A DNA stretch of 64,000 nucleotides from JAVBLT01 sp031553315 (GTDB taxonomy: Bacteria; Verrucomicrobiota; Kiritimatiellia; RFP12; DVOR01): positions 1 to 64,000 of the forward strand of contig JAVBLT010000005.1 of the NCBI GenBank assembly GCA_031553315.1, in the 5' to 3' direction. A program made the position numbers and the translations under genes. The first letter of the stretch is position 1. Every line of letters begins with the position of its first letter. Shown here piece by piece: positions 29,504 through 38,419 of the stretch. The notes beneath the pieces are model-generated. The model made no database searches. It was not told the origin of the DNA and saw only the letters and a list, made by a program, of their open reading frames with translations.

Positions 29504-32021
29504 TATTTTCCCGGAACGCCCCGCCGCCCGGCCCATGATTTATGCATACGATGAGGAAAGTAATCCGAGCTATAAGGGCCTTTTAAAGGTTGGGTATACC
29601 ACCGTCGACGTGGATAAACGGGTCGCCGAGCAGTATCCGACCAGGCGCCCGGATGGAAAGGCGCCGTATCGGATTGTTTTCCGGGAATCGGCCATGCGGT
29701 CTGACGGCACTTCTTTTCGCGATCACGATGTTCACCGCTGGCTGAAGGAAAATAAAAAATGCTGGGAAGGCGGGGAATGGTTTCGCTGTTGTGTGGATGA
29801 TGTGAAGGCGGCTGTGTTGGCCGTTAAAATGCGGATGGAAAATGTGAACAGCCGAACGGAATGTTTTTCCATGCGCCCGGAACAGGAAGCAGCGGTAAAG
29901 AAAACAGTCGCCTACTTTAACAGTGCATATGCGGAAAAAACGAGGCGGGCTCCTAAGTTTCTTTGGAATTGCAAAATGCGGTTCGGCAAAACGTTTGCCG
30001 CCTATCAGCTGGCCAAACACCTGCAATTGCGAAAAATTCTGGTTTTGACTTTTAAGCCCGCAGTGGTCAGTGCATGGAAGGATGACTTGAATTCACATGT
30101 TGATTTTGAAGGCTGGCAGTTTGTTTCACGGGATTTTTTTGAGACCAATGACCGCATGGATGAAAATCGCCCCATTGTTTGTTTCGGCTCATTTCAGGAT
30201 TATCTTGGCGTAAATAAAGAAACGGGTGGAATAAAGGCAAAAAATGAGTGGGTGCATACCGCCAATTGGGATTTGGTTGTTTTTGACGAGTATCATTTTG
30301 GGGCGTGGAAAGAAAGCGCCAGGAAACTCTTTGAGCAGGAAGATGAAGATTCCTACGATGCTGAAGACCTCGCAAGGTATAATCGCGGAGATGCTTATGA
30401 CGAGGAATTTTTACCAATAACCACCCGGTATTATCTTTTTCTCTCAGGCACGCCTTTTCGGGCTCTGAACTCCGGTGAGTTTATCGAAGAACAAATTTAT
30501 AATTGGACTTATTCCGACGAACAGCGTGCAAAGGAGGCTTGGGCCGACCCCGCAAAACCCAATCCCTATTCGGCTTTACCCCGCATGGTGATGCTGGCTT
30601 ACACGATGCCGGAGAATATTCGGCGAATTGCCATGCAGGGAGAATTCAACGAATTTGACCTTAATGTATTTTTTTCTGCAAACGGCTCTGGAGAAAACGC
30701 CCGCTTCGCGCATGAGGCCGACGTTCAAAAATGGCTTGATTTCATTCGCGGAGCTTATCGGGAAACCGTGGTGGATGACCTCAAACTGGGTTCCCGGAAA
30801 CCGGCGATGCCGTATGCGGACATACGCCTTCTGAATGTGTTGCAGCATACACTTTGGTTTTTGCCCAATGTGGCCGCGTGCCACGCGATGAAAAACCTGC
30901 TGCTGCAAAGGCAAAATGTGTTTTATCATGATTACGCGATTAACGTCTGTGCCGGAATAAACGCAGGGATCGGCGCCGCCGCATTGGAGCCTGTGGAGCG
31001 ATCAATGGCAAACCCGTTGAAAAGCAAAACCATCACGCTTTCGTGCGGCAAGCTCACAACCGGGGTTACGGTTAAGCCGTGGTTTGGCATTTTTATGTTG
31101 CGCAATCTCTCGAGCCCTGAAACCTATTTTCAGGCGGCTTTTCGCGTGCAGAGTCCGTGGGAACTCACAGGCGAAGGCGGCAAAAAAGAAATCATGAAAA
31201 AAGAGTGCTATGTGTTTGACTTCGCACTCAATCGCGCTTTGAAACAGATTGCCGAATACAGTTCCCGGCTCAATCCCGCGGAACGGAACCCTGAAGTGAA
31301 AGTTCAGGAGTTTATTAACTTTCTTCCTGTGATCGCCTATGAGGGGAGCTCTTTACGCGAAATCAGTGCCTCCGATGTGTTGGATATTGTTCTGATGGGC
31401 ACTTCCGCCACGCTGCTTGCCAGGCGCTGGGAGAGTGCGTTGCTGGTCAATGTGGATAACGACACGCTTGCTCGGTTGATGGCCAAACCAGAGGCAATGG
31501 AAGTGCTGATGAAAATAGAAGGATTTCGCAGTTTGAATTCCGATATTCAAACCATTATCAATAAATCCGAAGCTGTCAAAAAGATAAAAAAAGATCCGGC
31601 GGCTTCACTCTCGGCAAAAGAGAAAAAAGAACTTTCTGATAATGAAAAGGAATATAAAAAGAAAAGAAAGCGAATTCAGGAAAAATTGATTAAATTTGCC
31701 ACTCGTATTCCCGTCTTCATGTATCTCACCGATTATAGAGAATATTGTTTAAAAGATGTGATTACGCAATTGGAACCGGGGCTTTTCAAAAAGGTCACGG
31801 GATTGGATGTCGCCGATTTTGAATTATTGGTCTCGCTTGGGTTGTTTAATGATGCATTGATGAATGATGCCGTGTATAAGTTTCGCCGTTATGAGGATGA
31901 GAGTTTGAATTATACCGGGGTCAACCGCCATGCCGGTGAAGAAAAAGGCGGGTGGGACACGGTTATTTCTGAATCAGATTACCGGGCGCTTTTCCGTTTG
32001 CAGCAAAATTCAATGGTATAA
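29493..32021 (+). CDS. GIY-YIG nuclease / SF2 helicase restriction subunit
   Basis: 842 residues. The N-terminus is a GIY-YIG-like nuclease domain of the T5orf172 style (IYAY at 16-19, LLKVGYT at 30-36, KRVAEQY, then GEWFRC). A superfamily-2 helicase follows: an atypical Walker A (KMRFGKT, 161-167), DEYH motif II (265-268), FLSGTPFRA motif III (from about 317), and a later helicase C domain around the LSCGKLTTGVTVKPW and FQAAFRVQSPW motif V/VI regions. A lysine-rich helix lies near the end. Start ATG 29493 overlaps the methylase stop by 11 bp; the longer ORF start is inside the methylase. It is the likely DNA-translocating, cutting component of the system. Confidence 0.85.
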   Translation: MKTDIFPERPAARPMIYAYDEESNPSYKGLLKVGYTTVDVDKRVAEQYPTRRPDGKAPYRIVFRESAMRSDGTSFRDHDVHRWLKENKKCWEGGEWFRCCVDDVKAAVLAVKMRMENVNSRTECFSMRPEQEAAVKKTVAYFNSAYAEKTRRAPKFLWNCKMRFGKTFAAYQLAKHLQLRKILVLTFKPAVVSAWKDDLNSHVDFEGWQFVSRDFFETNDRMDENRPIVCFGSFQDYLGVNKETGGIKAKNEWVHTANWDLVVFDEYHFGAWKESARKLFEQEDEDSYDAEDLARYNRGDAYDEEFLPITTRYYLFLSGTPFRALNSGEFIEEQIYNWTYSDEQRAKEAWADPAKPNPYSALPRMVMLAYTMPENIRRIAMQGEFNEFDLNVFFSANGSGENARFAHEADVQKWLDFIRGAYRETVVDDLKLGSRKPAMPYADIRLLNVLQHTLWFLPNVAACHAMKNLLLQRQNVFYHDYAINVCAGINAGIGAAALEPVERSMANPLKSKTITLSCGKLTTGVTVKPWFGIFMLRNLSSPETYFQAAFRVQSPWELTGEGGKKEIMKKECYVFDFALNRALKQIAEYSSRLNPAERNPEVKVQEFINFLPVIAYEGSSLREISASDVLDIVLMGTSATLLARRWESALLVNVDNDTLARLMAKPEAMEVLMKIEGFRSLNSDIQTIINKSEAVKKIKKDPAASLSAKEKKELSDNEKEYKKKRKRIQEKLIKFATRIPVFMYLTDYREYCLKDVITQLEPGLFKKVTGLDVADFELLVSLGLFNDALMNDAVYKFRRYEDESLNYTGVNRHAGEEKGGWDTVISESDYRALFRLQQNSMV

Positions 32022-32056
32022 TAACTACTTTTAGCAGAGTGGGGGAATGTCTCCGC

Positions 32057-32085
32057 TTGCGCTTGGGTGGGGGATCGGGTATAAT
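32057..32085 (+). promoter_or_regulatory. Promoter of the Nfu-type gene
   Basis: TTGCGC and a consensus TATAAT are spaced exactly 17 bp; transcription should start near 32092, about 20 nt before the start codon. Confidence 0.7.
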
Positions 32086-32112
32086 GAGGGGCAATTAATA
32101 AAGGAAAAAGAA

Positions 32113-32334
32113 ATGACTGAAAAAGTGATTGCAAAGCTTGAAGAGCTCCGCGGGATGCTGCAGGCCGATGGCGGGGATCTCGAATTCATCGATATGGAAG
32201 GCAAAACGGTGCATCTGCGCTTGCGCGGAGCCTGCGGTTGCTGCCCTCATGCGACGATGACGCTGAAGCAGGGTATCGAACGCGCGCTGCGTGAATCGAT
32301 CGATCCCGAAATCGTGGTCGAGCGCGTGATGTAA
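32113..32334 (+). CDS. NifU C-terminal-domain (Nfu-type) iron-sulfur scaffold protein
   Basis: 73 residues, a stand-alone Nfu domain. The motif MLQADGGDLEFIDMEG followed by LRGACGCCPHATMTLKQGIE contains the CxxC that holds a transferable 4Fe-4S or 2Fe-2S cluster between two subunits. It delivers clusters to apo-enzymes; PFOR and aconitase in this window are possible clients. ATG 32113 has AAGGA upstream and agrees with the promoter. Followed directly by a short terminator hairpin. Confidence 0.9.
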   Translation: MTEKVIAKLEELRGMLQADGGDLEFIDMEGKTVHLRLRGACGCCPHATMTLKQGIERALRESIDPEIVVERVM

Positions 32335-32357
32335 AAACGCTTCGGTCGGCGTTTTTT
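32333..32357 (+). terminator. Terminator of the Nfu-type gene
   Basis: AAAACGC and GCGTTTT pair around an 8-nt loop and are followed by T residues, overlapping the stop codon. Confidence 0.65.
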
Positions 32358-32416
32358 GACCGTTTGGACTGTTTTTCTGCGTGGGGTTGCCCATGTGGAG
32401 GCGGTTTTTTTGTTTA

Positions 32417-32604
32417 TCCGCAGATGACGCAGATTGCAGACAGATGGGCTTCGCTGTTTTTTAACCGCAGATGACGCAGATGGCGCAGATGTTTTTAAAA
32501 TGGTAAGCGAACCTTGCCTCAAAATCTTTTCATCCTGTCATCGTGGTTAAAATGCAGCAAAGGCTTTGTGGTTTCAATCTGCGAAATCTGCGTCATCTGC
32601 GGTT
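32417..32604. repeat. CGCAGATG-type 9-nt repeats with a 28-bp inverted pair
   Basis: The unit CGCAGATGN recurs in short tandem runs at about 32418 and 32463-32490, and in reverse complement at 32577-32604. The last two form an inverted repeat of 28 bp with two mismatches. They fill most of the 300-bp gap between the Nfu gene and tsaE, where I see no ORF. Repeats of this wording are familiar to me from intergenic regions of PVC and other environmental genomes, from memory only. Confidence 0.8.
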
Positions 32605-32634
32605 CAAAATGAATGTCATGTTTCAGGAGGTTTT

Positions 32635-33069
32635 ATGAGTGGTCATTCTTCGGTTCGGACGCTGAGGTCGATTGAGGAGACGTTTGATTTCGCGGCTGAG
32701 GTGGCGGAGGGGTTTCCGCCGGGGTCGATTCTGGCATTGCATGGGGATCTGGGGGCGGGAAAGACGACGTTTGTGCAGGGGCTGGCGCGGGCGCTGGGGG
32801 TGACGCGGGCGGTGACGAGCCCCACGTTTACGCTGGCTTCGGAGTATCCGTTGCCGGATGGGGCGATGCTGGTGCACATGGATTTGTATCGGCTGACGGA
32901 TCCGATGGGGCTTTATGATATCGGCTTTCAGGAGTATTTGGATGCGGGGGCGAGGATTGTGATCGAGTGGCCGGAGCGGGGGGGGGATGTGATTCCGGCG
33001 GGGTGCACGCGGCATTTGCATTTTGTTTTGGGGGAGACGGAGACAATGCGGGTGGCGTCGTTTTCATAG
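32635..33069 (+). CDS. tsaE: tRNA threonylcarbamoyladenosine biosynthesis ATPase TsaE
   Basis: 144 residues, the standard size. It is the P-loop ATPase that works with TsaB and TsaD to make t6A37 on tRNAs reading ANN codons. Walker A is GDLGAGKTTF (37-46), followed by VTSPTFTLASEY and a HMDLYRLTDP segment, then IEWPERGGDVIP with the conserved E-W. AGGAGG lies 4 nt before the ATG. Third positions are strongly G-biased, unlike most other genes here. Confidence 0.95.
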   Translation: MSGHSSVRTLRSIEETFDFAAEVAEGFPPGSILALHGDLGAGKTTFVQGLARALGVTRAVTSPTFTLASEYPLPDGAMLVHMDLYRLTDPMGLYDIGFQEYLDAGARIVIEWPERGGDVIPAGCTRHLHFVLGETETMRVASFS

Positions 33070-33107
33070 GGAAATGCGTCGAGGCGGGGGGTAAAGTAAA
33101 AAAACAC

Positions 33108-33136
33108 TTGTTCCAAATCGCTGAACAGGGTACTAT
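33108..33136 (+). promoter_or_regulatory. Possible promoter of the psd operon
   Basis: TTGTTC and TACTAT are spaced 17 bp, 36 bp before the psd start codon. Consensus match is only moderate (3/6 and 4/6). Confidence 0.4.
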
Positions 33137-33171
33137 TTAGAGCATCTTTCATTTACTTGGAAAAGCTTTTC

Positions 33172-33861
33172 ATGATTGTTAAAGACGGTTGGTCCTGGAT
33201 CCTGGTTCCCCTTTTCGTTGGAATTGCGGGTGGTTCTCTTTTGTGCGGTTATTTTCGCTTGCCTTGGGCGGCTACGGCTTTTCTGGCGCTGTGCGTGATT
33301 TTCAGCCTGTTTATGGTCTGGTTTTTCCGCAACCCCGCGCGGGTGCCGCCGGCGGGCGAGGGCAATATCGTCTCGGGGGCGGAGGGTACGGTGCGCTCGG
33401 TGCAGGATGTGACGGAGGACGACGGTTCTCCCGCGAGCGCGGTGGTGAAGGAGTTTTTCCCGGGGCAGCGGGCGGTGCGGGTGAGTGTGTTTCTGAGCCC
33501 GCTCAACGTGCATGTGAACCGCCTGGCGGTCGGCGGCACGGTGAAGAAGCTGGAATACCGCCACGGCAAGCATCTGCTCACGATGGATGAGCGTTCTTCG
33601 CTTTACAATCAGCATTCGATTATTCTGGTCGAGGATGATTCGGGGCTGCGCTGCCTGCACAAGCAGATCACGGGGCCGATTGTGCGCCGCGTGGTGTATT
33701 GGCTCGCGGAGGGGCAGCGGGTGGAGCGCGGCGGCATTCTGGGGATGATGAAGTTTGGCTCGCGCATGGATGTGTGGCTGCCTGCCGACCGGGTCGAGAT
33801 TGTGGTCGAGCCGGGAATGAAGATGCGCGCGGGCGAAACGATTATTGCGAAGCGAAAGTAA
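33172..33861 (+). CDS. psd: Phosphatidylserine decarboxylase proenzyme (short type)
   Basis: 229 residues, the compact Psd form with an N-terminal membrane anchor (two hydrophobic stretches within residues 8-52). It decarboxylates phosphatidylserine to phosphatidylethanolamine. The self-cleavage site is the Gly196-Ser197 bond in MKFGSRMD; the new serine becomes the pyruvoyl group. Other hallmarks are FFRNPARVPP, the SPLNVHVNR block with the catalytic His, and the YNQHSI region. ATG 33172 was chosen over a TTG at 33157. The gene for the preceding step, pssA, lies 28 bp downstream. Confidence 0.94.
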   Translation: MIVKDGWSWILVPLFVGIAGGSLLCGYFRLPWAATAFLALCVIFSLFMVWFFRNPARVPPAGEGNIVSGAEGTVRSVQDVTEDDGSPASAVVKEFFPGQRAVRVSVFLSPLNVHVNRLAVGGTVKKLEYRHGKHLLTMDERSSLYNQHSIILVEDDSGLRCLHKQITGPIVRRVVYWLAEGQRVERGGILGMMKFGSRMDVWLPADRVEIVVEPGMKMRAGETIIAKRK

Positions 33862-33889
33862 ATCACAAGAAAAGAGCACGAGCCGCTGT

Positions 33890-34663
33890 ATGAAAAAAAT
33901 CCCTGTCAGACGCCCCCTCCGCCCTTTGGGCAGCCAGCGCCAACGGGTTGGGTTTGTCAATCTCATTACGGCATCGGCCCTGATTTGCGGGATCCTCAGC
34001 ATCATTCACGCTTCGCTCGGGCATTTTTTCCTCTCCGCGCAGCTGATCATGGGCGCGATGATTCTCGATGGGCTCGACGGCACTTTCGCGCGCCTTTTGA
34101 AGGCTGAAAGCGCCTTTGGCGCCGAATTCGACACCTTTGTGGATATCACCTGCTTCGGTATCGCGCCGGGCATGCTGGTCTATTATGCGGTGCTGCCCAC
34201 GCAGCTGGGGATGTTTCTCGCCGCGGCCATCGCGCTCTCCGGCGCCACGCGCCTGGCGCGCTTCAAGGTGGTGGATCCCGACCACGGCATGAGCGGCTAC
34301 ACCGGCATGCCCATCACCGCCAATGCCGGCTGCCTCGCGGGGCTTATCATGCTGGTCTTCAACCCCGATTTAAACGAGGTGATCGATGTTCCGGCCTGGC
34401 TCGCCTTCACGAAGGGCGGCTGGCTGCTTCCGGCGATGATCGTCAACTGCGTCGCGGGGCTGCTCCTTCAGGTCTCGACGATCCGTTATCCCAAGCCGAC
34501 CAACACGCCGCTGGGGCAATTTATCGCCGTATTGGCCTTTATCGGGCTTTTCATGAATAAGCAGACGGCGGTCTATTCCTGTTTTTACCTCGTACCCGTT
34601 GGCTTGGGCTACATTTACCTTGCGCCGCTTTGGTTCGCCTGGAAACGCCGCAAAACCGCATAG
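33890..34663 (+). CDS. pssA: CDP-diacylglycerol-serine O-phosphatidyltransferase
   Basis: 257 residues with about seven membrane helices. It transfers phosphatidyl from CDP-diacylglycerol to L-serine. The CDP-alcohol phosphatidyltransferase signature (DG..GTFAR followed at the correct spacing by G...D...D) is complete near residues 60-90: DGLDGTFARLL then AEFDTFVD. With psd upstream it forms a two-step phosphatidylethanolamine pathway. ATG 33890 was preferred to the earlier in-frame codons, which overlap psd. The ribosome site is weak. Confidence 0.94.
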   Translation: MKKIPVRRPLRPLGSQRQRVGFVNLITASALICGILSIIHASLGHFFLSAQLIMGAMILDGLDGTFARLLKAESAFGAEFDTFVDITCFGIAPGMLVYYAVLPTQLGMFLAAAIALSGATRLARFKVVDPDHGMSGYTGMPITANAGCLAGLIMLVFNPDLNEVIDVPAWLAFTKGGWLLPAMIVNCVAGLLLQVSTIRYPKPTNTPLGQFIAVLAFIGLFMNKQTAVYSCFYLVPVGLGYIYLAPLWFAWKRRKTA

Positions 34664-34678
34664 AGGACTTCGCGCTTC

Positions 34679-36613
34679 ATGAACATCACCGAGAAGATTT
34701 TGACCGCCCACCTGCTGACCGGAACCCCTAAGGCCGGCGAAGAGGTGGGAATCCGCATTGACCAGACGCTGACTCAGGATGCCACGGGCACGATGGCTTA
34801 CCTCCAGTTTGAGAGCATGGGGCTCGACCGCGTGAAGGCCGATCTCGCGGTGAGCTATGTGGATCACAACACGATTCAGGTCGGTTTTGAAAACGCCGAC
34901 GACCATGCCTATCTCCAGAGCGTGGCGAAGCGCTACGGCATCATTTATTCCAAGCCCGGCAACGGCATTTGCCACCAGCTTCATCTGGAGCGTTTCGGCA
35001 AGCCCGGCGCGACCCTTTTGGGCAGCGATTCGCACACGCCCACCGGCGGCGGCATGGGAATGATCGCCATTGGCGCGGGCGGGATCGATGTGGCTGTGGC
35101 GATGGGCGGGGGCGCGTTTTTCATGGCGTGGCCCAAGGTTGTGCGCATTTGGCTCACGGGCCGATTCCAGCCCGGGGTTTGCGCGAAAGATGTGATTCTC
35201 AAAGTCCTTTCCGTCTACGGCACGAAGGGCAACGTCGGCAAAATCTTCGAATACGCCGGCCCCGGCGTCGCGACCCTCGATGTGCCCGAGCGCGCGACCA
35301 TCACCAACATGGGCGCCGAGCTGGGGGTGACCACTTCGGTGTTTCCTTCCGATGCCGTGACCCGCCGTTTCCTTGCCGCCCAGGGCCGCGAGGCCGATTG
35401 GCGCGAAATCGCCGCCGATGCCGGCGCCGTTTACGCCGAGACCCTCGAGCTCGACCTCGGCGCCCTCGAACCGCTTGCCGCCGCGCCCCATTCGCCCGGC
35501 AACATCGAGACCATCGCTTCGCTTGCGGGCAAGCCTGTGCGCCAGGTGCTGATCGGCTCCTGCACCAATTCCTCTTACCGCGACCTGAAGACTGTGGCGC
35601 TGCTGCTGCGCGGAAAAAAGGTCAATCCCGATGTCGAAGCGGGCATTGCACCCGGATCGCGCCAGGTCGTTCAGATGCTGGCCGATGAAGGCTACCTCTC
35701 GGATCTCATCGCCTCGGGGTGCCGCATCCTTGAAAACGCGTGCGGTTTCTGCATCGGCAACCATATGTCGCCGGGCACGCAGGCGATCAGCCTGCGCACC
35801 AGCAACCGCAATTTCGAAGGCCGCTCCGGCACGAAAGACGCTCAGATTTACCTCGTGAGCCCCGAAACCGCCGCCGCCGCCGCGCTCACCGGCGTGATTA
35901 CCGATCCGCGCACGCTTGAGATTCCCGCCGTGAAGAACCCCGAGCGCTTCACGATTGAAGATTCCATGTTTCTCTACCGCGACACCGCCTGCAAGGGCAT
36001 TCCGGGCACGCCGGTCGTGCGCGGGCCCAACATCGGCCAGGTGCCTCCCGGCACGCCGCTGCCCGAGCGCCTCGAAGGGGTGATCGCCATCAAAGTGGGC
36101 GACAAAATCACGACCGACCACATCATGCCCGCCGGCGCGCGCCTCAAATACCGCTCCAACATTCCGCAATACGCGCGCTACGTGTTTGAGCATGTGGATC
36201 CCGATTTCCACAACCGCGCCGCCGCCATCCGCGATTCGGGCAAAGCCGCCGTCATCGTCGCCGGCGAAAGCTACGGCCAGGGCTCCAGCCGCGAACACGC
36301 CGCCCTTTGCCCGATGTATCTGGGCGTGCGGGCGGTGATCGCCAAAAGCATTGAGCGCATCCACTACGCCAATCTCATCAACTTCGGCATCGTGCCGTTT
36401 ACCTTCGTCGATGAAGCCGGTTACGCCGCGCTTCAAACGGGTGACGGCCTGATTATCGACGGTTTGCGTGAAGCCGTCTCCGGCGACGGTGTCGCCACCG
36501 CCCGCACCGCAGGCGGCGCCGTCGTAACCATCCGCACGCACATTACGGAGCGGCAGAAGAAACTGCTGCTCAACGGCGGCCTTCTCGCCGCCGTGGCCAA
36601 GGGAGAAGCATAA
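34679..36613 (+). CDS. Aconitate hydratase (short, Aquifex-type)
   Basis: 644 residues, shorter than AcnA (~890) and like the short aconitases that join LeuC- and LeuD-type domains in one chain. It interconverts citrate and isocitrate. The 4Fe-4S ligands are in IGSCTNSSYRD and ENACGFCIGNHMSPG; the substrate site includes LLGSDSHTPTGGGMG and the swivel-domain motif GESYGQGSSREHAA. GAGGA lies upstream of the start, 16 bp after pssA. It could instead act on a related substrate such as homoaconitate, since the family is hard to separate by eye, but domain order favours aconitase. Confidence 0.88.
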   Translation: MNITEKILTAHLLTGTPKAGEEVGIRIDQTLTQDATGTMAYLQFESMGLDRVKADLAVSYVDHNTIQVGFENADDHAYLQSVAKRYGIIYSKPGNGICHQLHLERFGKPGATLLGSDSHTPTGGGMGMIAIGAGGIDVAVAMGGGAFFMAWPKVVRIWLTGRFQPGVCAKDVILKVLSVYGTKGNVGKIFEYAGPGVATLDVPERATITNMGAELGVTTSVFPSDAVTRRFLAAQGREADWREIAADAGAVYAETLELDLGALEPLAAAPHSPGNIETIASLAGKPVRQVLIGSCTNSSYRDLKTVALLLRGKKVNPDVEAGIAPGSRQVVQMLADEGYLSDLIASGCRILENACGFCIGNHMSPGTQAISLRTSNRNFEGRSGTKDAQIYLVSPETAAAAALTGVITDPRTLEIPAVKNPERFTIEDSMFLYRDTACKGIPGTPVVRGPNIGQVPPGTPLPERLEGVIAIKVGDKITTDHIMPAGARLKYRSNIPQYARYVFEHVDPDFHNRAAAIRDSGKAAVIVAGESYGQGSSREHAALCPMYLGVRAVIAKSIERIHYANLINFGIVPFTFVDEAGYAALQTGDGLIIDGLREAVSGDGVATARTAGGAVVTIRTHITERQKKLLLNGGLLAAVAKGEA

Positions 36614-36623
36614 GGGTAAGACT

Positions 36624-38399
36624 ATGAGTGACAAAGACAAGACCAACGCCGACGAACAGAACATCGCACTCGATCTGAGCTTTGCTCCTTCCTGGGCGCG
36701 AACCGATTCCGAGAGCTACAGCCAGCGCTACAGCGGCGACCGCTATGACCGGGATGACGACGGCGACCGCCGCGATTCCCGCCGTGACAACCGCCGTGAC
36801 CGCCCCTCCCGCGACCGTTTCGACGGCGGCGACCGCGGCGGCTCCTCCCAGCGCCGCGACCGGCCGCCCCGCGACGGCGAACGCCGCGACCACCGCCGCG
36901 ACCGCACCCCCGAAGTCTTTGAAGGCACGCCGCCCCCGCGCGCGCCCCGCCCGCCCATGCAGCACGGCGACGCCGGCGAGCGCCCCGCGTTCCGCCCCCG
37001 CCGCGAGGGCGACGGCGATTTCCGCCGCCGCCCGCCGCGCGAAATCATCAAGCCGCTCGATGCCGCGATCCGCCTTCTGCCCGACCAGAAGACGCTCGGC
37101 ACGGTGATGCGCCGCATTCAGAGCGGCCATGTGGCTTACCCCCTGCGCAACCTCGTGGGCCTTTTCCTCGACAACCCCGGCTCCTGCCTGGTGCGCTTCG
37201 AGGCGAAGAAAGAGAATCCCGTGACCTTCTGGCAGTGCAAGCGCTGCGGCTTTGTGGCGATGACCGAGGCGGAGGTGACCGGGCACATTCTCGCGACCCA
37301 TCTTGAAGAAACCTTTACGGTTGAAGACGTCACCTGCGATCCGCCCAGCGGCGCCTTTTCCAGCGTGGCCAAGTGCGGCGTGACCGGCGAATGGCTCGGT
37401 CCCGTGAACCACCACAGCTACGGCCGCCGCGTGGCCGAAATGATGCACCGCTGCAACATGAGCGAAGACGCCTACCGCGCCAAGATCGAAATGGCGCGCG
37501 AGCCCGAAGCGATTGAAGCGTGGAAGCAGACCCAGTGCCACAAGCAGATCTACCGCCTGAAGCAGGCCGATGCCCCCGCTCCCGAAAGCGCTCCCGAAGG
37601 CGCTCCCGCTGAAGGCGAAGAAGCCCCCGCCCCCGCCGCCGCCCCCGTGGCCGGCATGGAGCGCGATGCCGCCGAAACGATGTTCAAGCGCGACATCCTC
37701 CCCGGTCTCGTCGCCTCCGGCGCCCACGCCTCCTGCACCATCGCCGTGGGGCTCAAGACCACCTCTCTGCCGCTGCTCTTCCTCCTGCGCGACACCTTGG
37801 TCGCCGAGCGCCGTTATCCCGGTTCGCTCTTCTTCGCCCTGCGCGGCGCCTTCCGTCACCGCAAGTTTACCCTTTTCCGCGTGAACGAGCCCCGCGGCCC
37901 CGAGTTCGTGACCAGCCGCACCCCTTCCGTGCTCGACAAGGAACATGCCGTGGAAGAGCTCCGCAAGGCCGTGACCTATGTGGAGGAACACCCCTGCTGC
38001 ACCCGCCACGAAATGATGGCCGCCCTCGCCCAGGGGCTTGACGATGCCGCCGTGCAGGCGCTGGCCAGCCAGATCGTGTGGCTCTTTGAAAAAGGCCACC
38101 TCATTGAGTATTACAACGGCGTGCTTTGCGCGCCCTCGGAGTGCCCGAAGTTTCGCCTGCTGCCCGGTGAAAAAGGCGGCGGCGGAAGACCCGATGCGCC
38201 CCACGCCGCAGAAGAGACCGCGCCGGAAGCGATCGCGGAGGAACCGGCTCCCGCTGCGGAAGAACCCGTTGCGGAAGAACCCGTTGCGGAAGAAGCCGCC
38301 GCGGAAGACCCCGCCGCCGAGGTCGAAGTGCCTGCCCCTGAACCGGCTCCCGCCGCGGTCGAACCGCACGATGAGCCCCCCGTGGAGCCGCAGGCCTAA
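36624..38399 (+). CDS. Conserved-looking protein with Arg/Asp-rich N-terminus and a C2H2 zinc finger
   Basis: 591 residues with no recognised family. Residues about 35-140 are low-complexity Arg/Asp/Gly/Pro sequence (RRDSRRDNRRDR and similar), the kind that binds RNA or forms condensates. The central region has a C2H2-type motif: C205-x2-C208-x12-H221-x4-H226, embedded in WQCKRCGFVAMTEAEVTGH. A second structured region lies at about 340-520 (FKRDILPGLVASGAHASC, LRDTLVAERRYPGSLFFALR) and the tail is a Glu/Pro/Ala repeat. Acidic and basic ends are opposite in charge. A nucleic-acid role is inferred. A good AAGGG site precedes the ATG and it is in operon with aconitase and lpxD. Confidence 0.75.
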   Translation: MSDKDKTNADEQNIALDLSFAPSWARTDSESYSQRYSGDRYDRDDDGDRRDSRRDNRRDRPSRDRFDGGDRGGSSQRRDRPPRDGERRDHRRDRTPEVFEGTPPPRAPRPPMQHGDAGERPAFRPRREGDGDFRRRPPREIIKPLDAAIRLLPDQKTLGTVMRRIQSGHVAYPLRNLVGLFLDNPGSCLVRFEAKKENPVTFWQCKRCGFVAMTEAEVTGHILATHLEETFTVEDVTCDPPSGAFSSVAKCGVTGEWLGPVNHHSYGRRVAEMMHRCNMSEDAYRAKIEMAREPEAIEAWKQTQCHKQIYRLKQADAPAPESAPEGAPAEGEEAPAPAAAPVAGMERDAAETMFKRDILPGLVASGAHASCTIAVGLKTTSLPLLFLLRDTLVAERRYPGSLFFALRGAFRHRKFTLFRVNEPRGPEFVTSRTPSVLDKEHAVEELRKAVTYVEEHPCCTRHEMMAALAQGLDDAAVQALASQIVWLFEKGHLIEYYNGVLCAPSECPKFRLLPGEKGGGGRPDAPHAAEETAPEAIAEEPAPAAEEPVAEEPVAEEAAAEDPAAEVEVPAPEPAPAAVEPHDEPPVEPQA

Positions 38400-38419
38400 C
38401 CGAGAAAGGAACCGCCCTC

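Noticed and set aside
33138..33160. TAGAGCATCTTTC sequence before psd, like the left end of the hairpin element.
   Set aside because: Only the first 8 bases match well; no apical hairpin or right end follows, so it is probably chance or a degenerate remnant.
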